This document shows positions 1 to 5,284 of a stretch of DNA of 5,284 bases, piece after piece. Position numbers and translations under genes: made by a program. Below the pieces are notes generated by a model, which saw only the letters and a program-made list of their open reading frames with translations, did no database searches and had not been told where the DNA came from. Positions within the stretch are counted from its first letter, which is position 1. Each line of letters starts with the position of its first letter. Source of the stretch: Candidatus Cloacimonadota bacterium (lineage in GTDB: Bacteria > Cloacimonadota > Cloacimonadia > Cloacimonadales > TCS61); assembly GCA_023133395.1 (NCBI GenBank), contig JAGLWO010000393.1, positions 1 through 5,284 of the forward strand, read 5' to 3'.

Positions 1-2197
1 CTCTGTCCTTCATCAGATGACTGAGTCCTGACTTAAGTTCATCAATAATATGATAACCGTATTTTGTGGCAATAGTACAGAACTGTACGGTCTTTACGCC
101 TAATGCAAGGAAATTAGCTGCAGCTTTATAATCCATGGGACCACCGTTTCCTGATACTGCTAAACCTACTGGAGCAACTTTCGCCAGAGTTAAATAACTG
201 ATAGGTGTAACTCCTTCACCGCTCATACCCACTATGATACCTTCTTCCCATTCCTTCTTCTGACCCGGCTTAAAGCAAACAGTTGGAAAAGTATTCGCAA
301 GTGTTATTCCCGCTTTTTTGTCAGGATATCTATCGAGTACTTGTTTAATCGCATTCGCAATGGGGATGATTGATGTAACAGCAGCAGTCAGTTTAAAAAG
401 TTTGGGAATGTTCCCGGCACCAACTTCCATGATCCAATCTATTATTGTTGCTGTTAATGCTGCATTCTGGGAGACAATATCTCCTTCTGTACCATCGCCA
501 CCCTGAGGACAAGAGAGACTATATTCTATTGCCATTGCTCCTGCTTGTTCAAGTTTCTTAGTGTTGCTCTGCCAACCTTTTTTATCTTCCTCATTATTAC
601 CGGTTACCGGTCCACCAGTTGATGCAGCAATAAGTTTATCAGGATATTCTTTTAGTAACTGTTCAATTTCTTTGCACACTCTATCCAGGGTATGACCTGA
701 AACATTGTCGCAATTGCCGTATGTTAATTCATTAAACTGGTTAATATACCTTTCCGGAATGTGTATAGGCAGATTATCAAAGGCTGTTTTCATTATTGCA
801 CCTGACCAGCCTGCGTCAAATGCAGCTCTCATCTGATCGAGACCGTCTGTTAGAGGTGAAGCAGACAGTAAAAAAGGTGAACTTATGGGTCTGCCAAAAA
901 AGTCTGTATCAAGCGGCACTGGTATGTGTTTAAAACCAGGCAGCACAGCAATACTCTTTACTTTTTCAGTAATATCAGGCTTTTCTTCTCCTGAAAGATA
1001 TGCGTGTATTTCAAGAGCGACGTTTTTACCAGCTGCAACAGCCTCAACCACAGTGGTTGGACCGTTCTCATAGTCACCGGCATAGAACACTTTGGGATTA
1101 TCTACAGGCTGAAATTCTGGTTTGTTACCGATTGCAATAATAACTCTTGAAATATCGTTTCTTACCTGAGAAGTTCCCTTTATATCTTCCATATTTTTAG
1201 GATGAAATTCCATACCTTGTGGAAGATTAACTTTTATTGTTTCTATTCCTGTTATTTTACCGTCATTCTTGATTATGCTCTTAACCCTGATGCGACCATT
1301 GACGTCTGTACCGCTGTGAATCAATTCCTTCATTTCTTTATCAGTAAGCGGCATTTCTTCAAGATTCTCAAGCATAAATATTTCAACTAATTCTACGTCC
1401 TGCCTGCTTACACTTAAAGCACAATCACAAGCTGTAGCACCACCTCCGATAATTGCCACTCTGTCTTTCATATTATAAGAACCTGAATCTTTTAAATAGT
1501 CTGTACCATATATTGCCATATCCTCGTTTTCTATTCCGGGAGAGAGAGAACCGGTCAGACCCGGGGTTACAAGCACAGCATTATAGCCCTGATCAAGTAA
1601 ACTTATTGGGTCATCTTCTTTAGATTTACATTTTATATTTATATCTCCAAGTGATAACACAAAATCTATATCTGTTTTCAATACATCCTTGGGAAGCCTG
1701 AAATCGGGTATCAGGTTACAAACTCCACCTGGCTTATCTCCTTTCTCAAAAATATTTATTTTATATCCCTTCTGTGCAAGCATAGCAGCAGCTCCCAAAC
1801 CGGTTGGTCCTGCTCCGATAACAGCTACTTTTTTTCCATTAGGAGGAATGTTTTCAAAGTTCGGCATTACACCTAACTCTTTAGCCTTAGCGATAATTGT
1901 AGCTTGAACCGCAGGGATATTAACAGCACCATCAAATTTCTTGTGGGAACATGATGCCATACAATGCCTGTCCGGACACACAATCCCACATATCCCGCCT
2001 AAAGGGTTATTTTTCATTATTTCTCCAGCCGAACGCCTAATATCAGAAGGGATACCTGTTTTGGCTGCTATTATAAAGTCAGCTGGTGAGCAATCCGCTG
2101 GGCACGCATCTTTACATGGCTTCTCTTCACAATACTCGCATTTAAGAATCTCTTTTTTTAATTGTGCATCTGTTAGAAAAATATTATTAGTACTCAT
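1..2197 (-). CDS. DPYD/PreT-PreA-like Fe-S flavoprotein oxidoreductase, 3' end missing
   Basis: Translation from ATG at 2197 stays open for 732 codons to the left edge, so the C-terminus is missing. Residues 20-83 carry C20-x2-C23-x4-C28-x3-C32-P and C70-x3-C74-x4-C79-x3-C83, the double [4Fe-4S] domain of GltD and dihydropyrimidine dehydrogenase. Residues 123-400 are a GltD-like FAD/NAD(P) domain: FAD site GAGPTG at 128-133, IPDFRLP at 163-169, second dinucleotide site GGGATA at 251-256, and a GD motif at 374-375. From about 425 a DHOD-like FMN barrel follows, with Lys470, Lys602, the SLSCP loop with Cys563, and ANT at 634-636. In the family, electrons run from NAD(P)H through FAD and Fe-S to FMN, which reduces a substrate ring. 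Known enzymes end in a two-cluster ferredoxin domain that would lie beyond the edge. Cys563 matches the catalytic Cys, but Asn residues that bind pyrimidine appear replaced (His479, Ser560), so uracil may not be the substrate. The start is set by AAGGTGG six bases upstream; there is an in-frame stop at 2258-2260 and no other start between. Architecture is confident, substrate unknown. Confidence 0.93.
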   Translation of the reverse strand, partial: MSTNNIFLTDAQLKKEILKCEYCEEKPCKDACPADCSPADFIIAAKTGIPSDIRRSAGEIMKNNPLGGICGIVCPDRHCMASCSHKKFDGAVNIPAVQATIIAKAKELGVMPNFENIPPNGKKVAVIGAGPTGLGAAAMLAQKGYKINIFEKGDKPGGVCNLIPDFRLPKDVLKTDIDFVLSLGDINIKCKSKEDDPISLLDQGYNAVLVTPGLTGSLSPGIENEDMAIYGTDYLKDSGSYNMKDRVAIIGGGATACDCALSVSRQDVELVEIFMLENLEEMPLTDKEMKELIHSGTDVNGRIRVKSIIKNDGKITGIETIKVNLPQGMEFHPKNMEDIKGTSQVRNDISRVIIAIGNKPEFQPVDNPKVFYAGDYENGPTTVVEAVAAGKNVALEIHAYLSGEEKPDITEKVKSIAVLPGFKHIPVPLDTDFFGRPISSPFLLSASPLTDGLDQMRAAFDAGWSGAIMKTAFDNLPIHIPERYINQFNELTYGNCDNVSGHTLDRVCKEIEQLLKEYPDKLIAASTGGPVTGNNEEDKKGWQSNTKKLEQAGAMAIEYSLSCPQGGDGTEGDIVSQNAALTATIIDWIMEVGAGNIPKLFKLTAAVTSIIPIANAIKQVLDRYPDKKAGITLANTFPTVCFKPGQKKEWEEGIIVGMSGEGVTPISYLTLAKVAPVGLAVSGNGGPMDYKAAANFLALGVKTVQFCTIATKYGYHIIDELKSGLSHLMKDR

Positions 2198-2203
2198 ATA
2201 AAA

Positions 2204-2210
2204 CCACCTT
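2204..2210 (-). promoter_or_regulatory. Ribosome binding site of the DPYD-like gene
   Basis: The minus strand reads AAGGTGG, a near-perfect Shine-Dalgarno sequence, with 6 bases before ATG at 2197. It overlaps the stop codon of the upstream small ORF (TAA, 2211-2209), so the two genes are probably translationally coupled. Confidence 0.85.
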
Positions 2211-2319
2211 AAATTTTTCTGATATAATAAAATACTTTTAAGATAGAAGTCTTTTTCTCAATTATTATAGAATTATCTTTTGAAATAATAACATGGACAT
2301 TGTTAACTTTTATATTCAT
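2209..2319 (-). CDS. Small 36-residue protein, function unknown
   Basis: ATG at 2319 opens 36 codons ending in TAA at 2211-2209. AGGAG stands 7 bases upstream, as good a ribosome binding site as those of the large genes. The stop lies inside the Shine-Dalgarno of the downstream DPYD-like gene, leaving 11 bases between the two frames, the spacing of a coupled operon pair. The peptide is rich in Ile, Val, Lys and Asn, has no Cys and no hydrophobic stretch long enough for a membrane helix; it looks like two beta strands followed by a short helix. Residues 18-36 (IIIEKKTSILKV and on) faintly resemble the first hairpin and helix of a ferredoxin-like [2Fe-2S] domain, but the cluster cysteines are absent. 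It may be a real small protein, a leader peptide controlling the next gene, or the remnant of a ferredoxin-like gene. AT-rich DNA can give such frames by chance; the binding site and spacing are the main support. Confidence 0.5.
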   Translation of the reverse strand: MNIKVNNVHVIISKDNSIIIEKKTSILKVFYYIRKI

Positions 2320-2326
2320 AAAAAAA

Positions 2327-2331
2327 CTCCT
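2327..2331 (-). promoter_or_regulatory. Ribosome binding site of the 36-codon ORF
   Basis: The minus strand reads AGGAG, 7 bases before ATG at 2319. This strong site is the main reason for treating the short frame as translated. An in-frame stop (TAA) lies shortly upstream at 2349-2347, with no alternative start between. Confidence 0.6.
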
Positions 2332-2355
2332 AAAAATTTTTCCAAATTAATTATT

Positions 2356-2378
2356 GCTAACTATTAAAAGAGCTAACT
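2356..2378. repeat. Short direct repeat GCTAACT in the divergent intergenic region
   Basis: GCTAACT occurs at 2356-2362 and again at 2372-2378, 16 bases apart, roughly one and a half helical turns. A shorter TAACT stands at 2304-2308. The copies lie upstream of the small minus-strand ORF and could be a regulator site, though short matches are expected in AT-rich DNA. Confidence 0.25.
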
Positions 2379-2400
2379 TCTTCTTCTTTCCTATCCTGAT

Positions 2401-2424
2401 TGTCAAATTTATTTTTTCTTGACA
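2401..2424. promoter_or_regulatory. Inverted repeat TGTCAA-N12-TTGACA, candidate operator
   Basis: Two exact 6-base arms, TGTCAA at 2401-2406 and TTGACA at 2419-2424, flank 12 bases of T-rich DNA. The right arm is also the proposed -35 box of the plus-strand operon, so a dimeric regulator bound here would block RNA polymerase. On the minus strand the left arm also reads TTGACA, but no good -10 box follows at a suitable distance. It does not match the FNR, Crp or Rex consensus as I know them. Confidence 0.4.
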
Positions 2425-2447
2425 TTCATACAATTAAAAAATTTTAA
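2419..2447 (+). promoter_or_regulatory. Putative sigma-70-type promoter of the plus-strand operon
   Basis: A perfect -35 hexamer TTGACA at 2419-2424 is followed after 17 bases by TTTTAA at 2442-2447, a weak -10 matching TATAAT at three positions. Transcription would start near 2454, leaving a leader of about 28 bases before the ATG at 2482. The weak -10 would fit an activated or otherwise regulated promoter. Confidence 0.45.
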
Positions 2448-2471
2448 GAGGTTCTAAATTATATTAAATAT

Positions 2472-2475
2472 GGAG
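2472..2475 (+). promoter_or_regulatory. Ribosome binding site of the 700-residue oxidoreductase gene
   Basis: GGAG stands 6 bases before ATG at 2482. It lies within a three-codon frame (ATG GAG CAA TAG, 2470-2481) whose stop abuts the true start. The in-frame TAG directly before 2482 rules out any longer version of the protein. Confidence 0.7.
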
Positions 2476-2481
2476 CAATAG

Positions 2482-4584
2482 ATGTCTGATAATCGCATCA
2501 AGGAACATCCGATTTTACCAATTATCAAGCAAAAGAAAATACTCTTTTATTGGAATGGAAAACTCCTGAAAGCTCATGAAGGCGAGGTTATTTCTTCTGC
2601 ATTATTTGCTAATGGCATTAGGATTTTCGGGCATCATCCCAAAGATGGCAGTGCTCAGGGTATGTTCTGTGCAAACGGACAGTGTGCAAAATGTGCTGTG
2701 ATTGCTGATGGGGTACCTGTTAAATCCTGCATGACTGAAGTCACACCAAATATGAAAGTTAAAAGCGTGGAGGGACTCCCTGTTCTTCCGGAAGTAGAGA
2801 GAGAACCGGATATCAGTGGAATTGAACATTTAAAATTTGATGTACTTATAATCGGAGGAGGTCCTGCTGGCCTTTCAGCAGCTATCGAATTGGGCGAAAA
2901 CAATATTAAAACCTTATTAGTGGATGATAAGAGTGAACTGGGTGGAAAGCTTGTTTTACAAACTCACAAATTTTTTGGTTCTGTGGAAGATTCTTATGCA
3001 GGTACACGAGGAAATGATATTGGTAAAATGCTTGCTGAAAAAGTCTTGCATTCCTATCCCCCTGATAAGGGGGAACGAAAGGGGGTTGAAACCTGGACAA
3101 ACAGCATTGCATTGTATGTATATAAAGATAAGAAAGTCGGTATCATAAAGGATGGTGTTTACAAACTTATTGCTCCCAAAATCGTTTTGAATGCAACCGG
3201 AGCCAGGGAGAAATTCCTGCGTTTTAAAGGAAATACTCTGGCTGGAATTTATGGAGCCGGAGCATTTCAGACACTTGCAAATCGTGATCTTGTTAAACCT
3301 GCTGAAAAACTCTTTATTGTTGGTGGAGGTAATGTCGGTCTTATCGCAGGGTATCATGCTTTACAGGCTGGAATTGATGTTGTAGGACTCGCAGAAGTTC
3401 TCCCCAAATGCGGTGGATACAAAGTCCATGCAGATAAACTGAAAAGATTGGGAGTTCCCATATATACTTCTCATACTGTAATTTCTGCTAATGGAGAAAA
3501 GGAAGTATCTTCTGTTACTATTGCTCAGATAGATAAACATTTTCAACCTCTTGCAGGAACTGAAAAGACATTTGAATGTGATACAATCCTAATTGCTGTG
3601 GGGTTAGAACCGGTTAGTGAGTTTGCTGAAGAAGCTAAAACTGCTGGAATAAAAGTCTATTCTGCTGGTGATGCTTTTGAAATTGCAGAAGCATCTTCTG
3701 CGGTGTTTAATGGTAAAATAGTTGGACTTAAAATTGCCAGAGAACTTGATGCTGATGTTGGTGAAATTCCTGAAAGCTGGTATGAAAAAGCTGAAATCCT
3801 GAAGTCTGAACCCGGAAAGATATGTCCAATGAAAACACCAGAGGTCGAAGAAGGTGTAATGCCGATAATTCATTGCATTGAAGAAATTCCATGTAATCCC
3901 TGCATAACTGTATGTCCTACAAATTCTATTTATATCAAAGGTGATCCCATAATGGGTCTTCCATATTTTAAAGGTAAATGCACAGGTTGCGGGAAGTGTG
4001 TAGCTATCTGTCCCGGGTTGGCTATAACTCTGGTTGATTTCAGGAAAGATGCTGAATTTCCAGCTGTAACTTTACCTTATGAAGTATTTAATTTTAAAAT
4101 TGAAAAAGGTGATAAAGTCAGGTGTGATGATATTGACGGTAATGTGCTTGGAACTTTTAAGGTTACTGCTGTAGTAGATGTGAAAGCTAATAACAAGACA
4201 CAGCTTATAAGAATACAAGTTCCGAAAGAAATTGCGAAAAGAGTTGCCTCTTTCAGGATTCAAAATGAGGAGGTTACAAAACCCCTAAAGGAAACAATTT
4301 CTCCGGATAGATTACAGGATGATGAGATGGTTTGCCTTTGTGAAAGAGTAACTGCTGATAAGATAAAGGAACTTATTCGCAAAGGTATAACAGACATGAA
4401 CCAGATTAAAGCAATTACCCGTGCAGGAATGGGACCCTGTGGTGCTAAAACTTGTGATAATCTAATTAAACAGATTTTAAGGCAGGAAGGAATTCCTGAA
4501 GATGAGATCGAACCAAATACAAGACGACCACTATTCATTGAAATACCACTTGGAAAGTTTGCTGATGGAGAACAGTATGAATAG
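2482..4584 (+). CDS. Multi-domain Fe-S/FAD oxidoreductase (ferredoxin + NAD(P)/FAD reductase + 2[4Fe-4S] + BFD-like)
   Basis: A complete 700-residue protein with five parts. Residues 15-100 form a [2Fe-2S] ferredoxin domain (Fer2_4) with C63-x4-C68-x2-C71-x11-C83. Residues 118-430 form a two-dinucleotide flavoprotein domain: GGGPAG at 125-130 for FAD, GGGNVG at 281-286 for NAD(P), and YSAGDA at 393-398. Residues 460-515 carry two [4Fe-4S] motifs, C465-x5-C471-x2-C474-x3-C478-P and C500-x2-C503-x2-C506-x3-C510-P. Residues 527-605 are a likely beta-rich segment of unknown role. Residues 617-665 form a BFD-like [2Fe-2S] domain, C618-x-C620-x32-C653-x4-C658. The family includes HcnA/HcnB, sarcosine oxidase alpha and the alpha subunits of proline, hydroxyproline and opine dehydrogenases, where it takes electrons from a DAO-type partner. 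That partner gene follows with an 8-base overlap. No signal peptide or membrane segment is seen, so the complex is probably cytoplasmic. Oddity: residues about 193-203 are encoded by a palindromic repeat. Substrate unknown; cofactor assignment is strong. Confidence 0.95.
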   Translation: MSDNRIKEHPILPIIKQKKILFYWNGKLLKAHEGEVISSALFANGIRIFGHHPKDGSAQGMFCANGQCAKCAVIADGVPVKSCMTEVTPNMKVKSVEGLPVLPEVEREPDISGIEHLKFDVLIIGGGPAGLSAAIELGENNIKTLLVDDKSELGGKLVLQTHKFFGSVEDSYAGTRGNDIGKMLAEKVLHSYPPDKGERKGVETWTNSIALYVYKDKKVGIIKDGVYKLIAPKIVLNATGAREKFLRFKGNTLAGIYGAGAFQTLANRDLVKPAEKLFIVGGGNVGLIAGYHALQAGIDVVGLAEVLPKCGGYKVHADKLKRLGVPIYTSHTVISANGEKEVSSVTIAQIDKHFQPLAGTEKTFECDTILIAVGLEPVSEFAEEAKTAGIKVYSAGDAFEIAEASSAVFNGKIVGLKIARELDADVGEIPESWYEKAEILKSEPGKICPMKTPEVEEGVMPIIHCIEEIPCNPCITVCPTNSIYIKGDPIMGLPYFKGKCTGCGKCVAICPGLAITLVDFRKDAEFPAVTLPYEVFNFKIEKGDKVRCDDIDGNVLGTFKVTAVVDVKANNKTQLIRIQVPKEIAKRVASFRIQNEEVTKPLKETISPDRLQDDEMVCLCERVTADKIKELIRKGITDMNQIKAITRAGMGPCGAKTCDNLIKQILRQEGIPEDEIEPNTRRPLFIEIPLGKFADGEQYE
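3058..3087. repeat. G-rich palindromic repeat inside the coding sequence
   Basis: CCCCCT at 3058-3063 and AGGGGG at 3068-3073 form a perfect 6-base stem around GATA, followed by AACGAAA and another GGGGG (3081-3085) then TT. Such runs of C5 and G5 with GATAA and a second G-run look like the dispersed palindromic repeats known between genes of many bacteria. The unit encodes roughly YPPDKGERKG in frame, between a helix and a beta strand of the flavoprotein domain. The surrounding gene is AT-rich, so the block stands out in composition. Only one copy is in the window. Confidence 0.6.
4567..4570 (+). promoter_or_regulatory. Ribosome binding site of the DAO-family gene
   Basis: GGAG lies inside the last codons of the upstream gene, 6 bases before ATG at 4577. 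The second gene thus starts before the first stops, which points to coupled translation and similar amounts of both subunits. Confidence 0.8.
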
Positions 4585-5284
4585 TTATGATGTAATTGTA
4601 ATTGGAGCTGGTTCTGTTGGTGTTCCTGCTGCTATGTCCCTGGCAGAGAAAAAATTAAAAGTTCTGGTTATTGATTCTTGTTCTTCTCCCGGACAGGAAA
4701 ACAATAAAAAAGCTATTGGTGGTATCAGGGCAACACATTCGGATTATGGAAAAATCAAGACATGTCAGCGTAGTATAGAGATTTTTTCTACCTGGAAAGA
4801 AAAATTTGAAGAAGATATTGGCTGGTTGAGTAATGGATATAGTTATCCTGCTTATACTGAAGAGGATGAAAAAATGCTGAAAGACCTGATGAAAATTCAG
4901 CATTCATTTGGGCTGAATATCAAATGGATTCCTGCAGATGAATATAATGAACTGGTTCCCGGAATTATGATGAAGAATCTTCGTGGTTCAACATATTCAC
5001 CTGATGATGGTTCTTGTTCCCCACTGTTATCTATCAATGCCTTCTATTTCAAAAGCCTGGAATTTGGAGCAGAATATAATTATAGAGAAACGGTTATTGA
5101 TATTAAAATAAACAATAATTCCATAACCGGACTGACTACAGATAAAGGAAAATATTCAACAAAATATATTCTAAATACTGCAGGGAATAATGCTGAAGAT
5201 ATTGGTAGAATGGTGGGTTTAGATTTACCTGTTATTCCAGATAATCACGAAGCAGGTATCACTGAACCTGTTGAGAGATTTTTT
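4577..5284 (+). CDS. DAO-family FAD-dependent oxidoreductase (sarcosine oxidase beta/HcnC-like), 3' end missing
   Basis: The frame runs 236 codons to the right edge; relatives are about 370-400 residues, so roughly 60 percent is present. The N-terminus is a Rossmann FAD site, VIGAGSVG at residues 8-15, with the ribose-binding acid Asp33 after VLVI. GGIR at 48-51 matches the conserved pyrophosphate/isoalloxazine segment of the family. DDGSCSP at 143-149 fits the family's DG-x-x-x-P segment, and TEP at 229-231 fits the TEP or TxP strand. Members oxidise the C-N bond of glycine, sarcosine, proline, hydroxyproline or opines to an imine. The coupled upstream gene supplies the Fe-S and NAD(P)-linked electron chain, as in HcnABC and the archaeal proline dehydrogenase PDH1. 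Together they suggest a dehydrogenase rather than an oxygen-using oxidase. The start is fixed by GGAG 6 bases upstream and by the Rossmann motif beginning within ten residues. Family assignment is strong; the substrate cannot be told. Confidence 0.93.
   Translation, partial: MNSYDVIVIGAGSVGVPAAMSLAEKKLKVLVIDSCSSPGQENNKKAIGGIRATHSDYGKIKTCQRSIEIFSTWKEKFEEDIGWLSNGYSYPAYTEEDEKMLKDLMKIQHSFGLNIKWIPADEYNELVPGIMMKNLRGSTYSPDDGSCSPLLSINAFYFKSLEFGAEYNYRETVIDIKINNNSITGLTTDKGKYSTKYILNTAGNNAEDIGRMVGLDLPVIPDNHEAGITEPVERFF

Noticed and set aside
318..2201. Several plus-strand open frames of 62-86 codons
   Set aside because: All are antisense to the continuous DPYD-like frame, whose cluster and flavin motifs prove the minus strand is coding.
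2264..2269. Perfect TATAAT on the minus strand upstream of the DPYD-like gene
   Set aside because: No acceptable -35 box lies 16-19 bases upstream and no extended -10 TG is present. In such AT-rich DNA the hexamer is expected by chance, and it lies within the small ORF.
2332..2341. Palindrome AAAAATTTTT
   Set aside because: A low-complexity self-complementary A/T run with no loop; no support for a regulator site.
2293..2367. Plus-strand 24-codon frame in the intergenic region
   Set aside because: No Shine-Dalgarno upstream, and most of it is the antisense of the better-supported minus-strand small ORF.
2470..2481. Three-codon frame ATG GAG CAA TAG directly before the ATG at 2482
   Set aside because: It has no ribosome binding site at a usable distance of its own, and its GGAG serves the real start. 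Probably incidental, though the stop-start junction is neat.
3058..3073. GC-rich hairpin as a transcription terminator
   Set aside because: It is inside an intact coding frame and is not followed by a T-run on either strand, so it is better read as a repeat element.
2956..3357. Minus-strand open frame of 133 codons inside the large oxidoreductase gene
   Set aside because: It is antisense to a gene with well-conserved motifs, lacks a recognisable domain, and its only notable peptide comes from the palindromic repeat.

Overview
The window comes from an AT-rich bacterial genome with clear Shine-Dalgarno sites. It is packed with flavin and iron-sulfur redox enzymes. These enzymes, which carry oxygen-sensitive [4Fe-4S] clusters, suggest an anaerobe such as a clostridium or halanaerobe or a member of Atribacterota or Cloacimonadota. 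The sequence alone does not settle the lineage.

Layout. The left part (1-2197, minus strand) is one open frame running off the left edge. It encodes a protein built like mammalian dihydropyrimidine dehydrogenase or a PreT-PreA fusion: an N-terminal Cys-rich [4Fe-4S] domain, a GltD-like FAD/NAD(P) domain, then a dihydroorotate-dehydrogenase-like FMN barrel. Several residues that hold the pyrimidine in the known enzyme are changed. Just upstream and cotranscribed with it is a probable 36-codon small gene (2209-2319, minus) with a strong ribosome binding site. The region between the divergent genes (2320-2481) holds an inverted repeat TGTCAA-N12-TTGACA, a short direct repeat and a likely plus-strand promoter.

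The right part (2482-5284, plus strand) is an operon. The first gene encodes a 700-residue multi-cofactor oxidoreductase: [2Fe-2S] ferredoxin domain, FAD/NAD(P) disulfide-reductase-like domain, two [4Fe-4S] motifs, a linker of unknown fold and a BFD-like [2Fe-2S] domain. The second gene overlaps it by 8 bases and encodes the start of a DAO-family FAD oxidase/dehydrogenase (sarcosine oxidase beta, HcnC and proline dehydrogenase beta type), cut by the right edge.

Reading. The right-hand pair looks like a two-subunit dehydrogenase for an amino or imino acid, with the large protein passing electrons to NAD(P)+ or a ferredoxin-like carrier. The divergent DPYD-like enzyme could perform a related reduction or oxidation on a ring or amide compound. 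The substrate is not readable from the sequence. A G-rich palindromic repeat resembling dispersed genomic repeats lies in frame inside the large gene (3058-3087).
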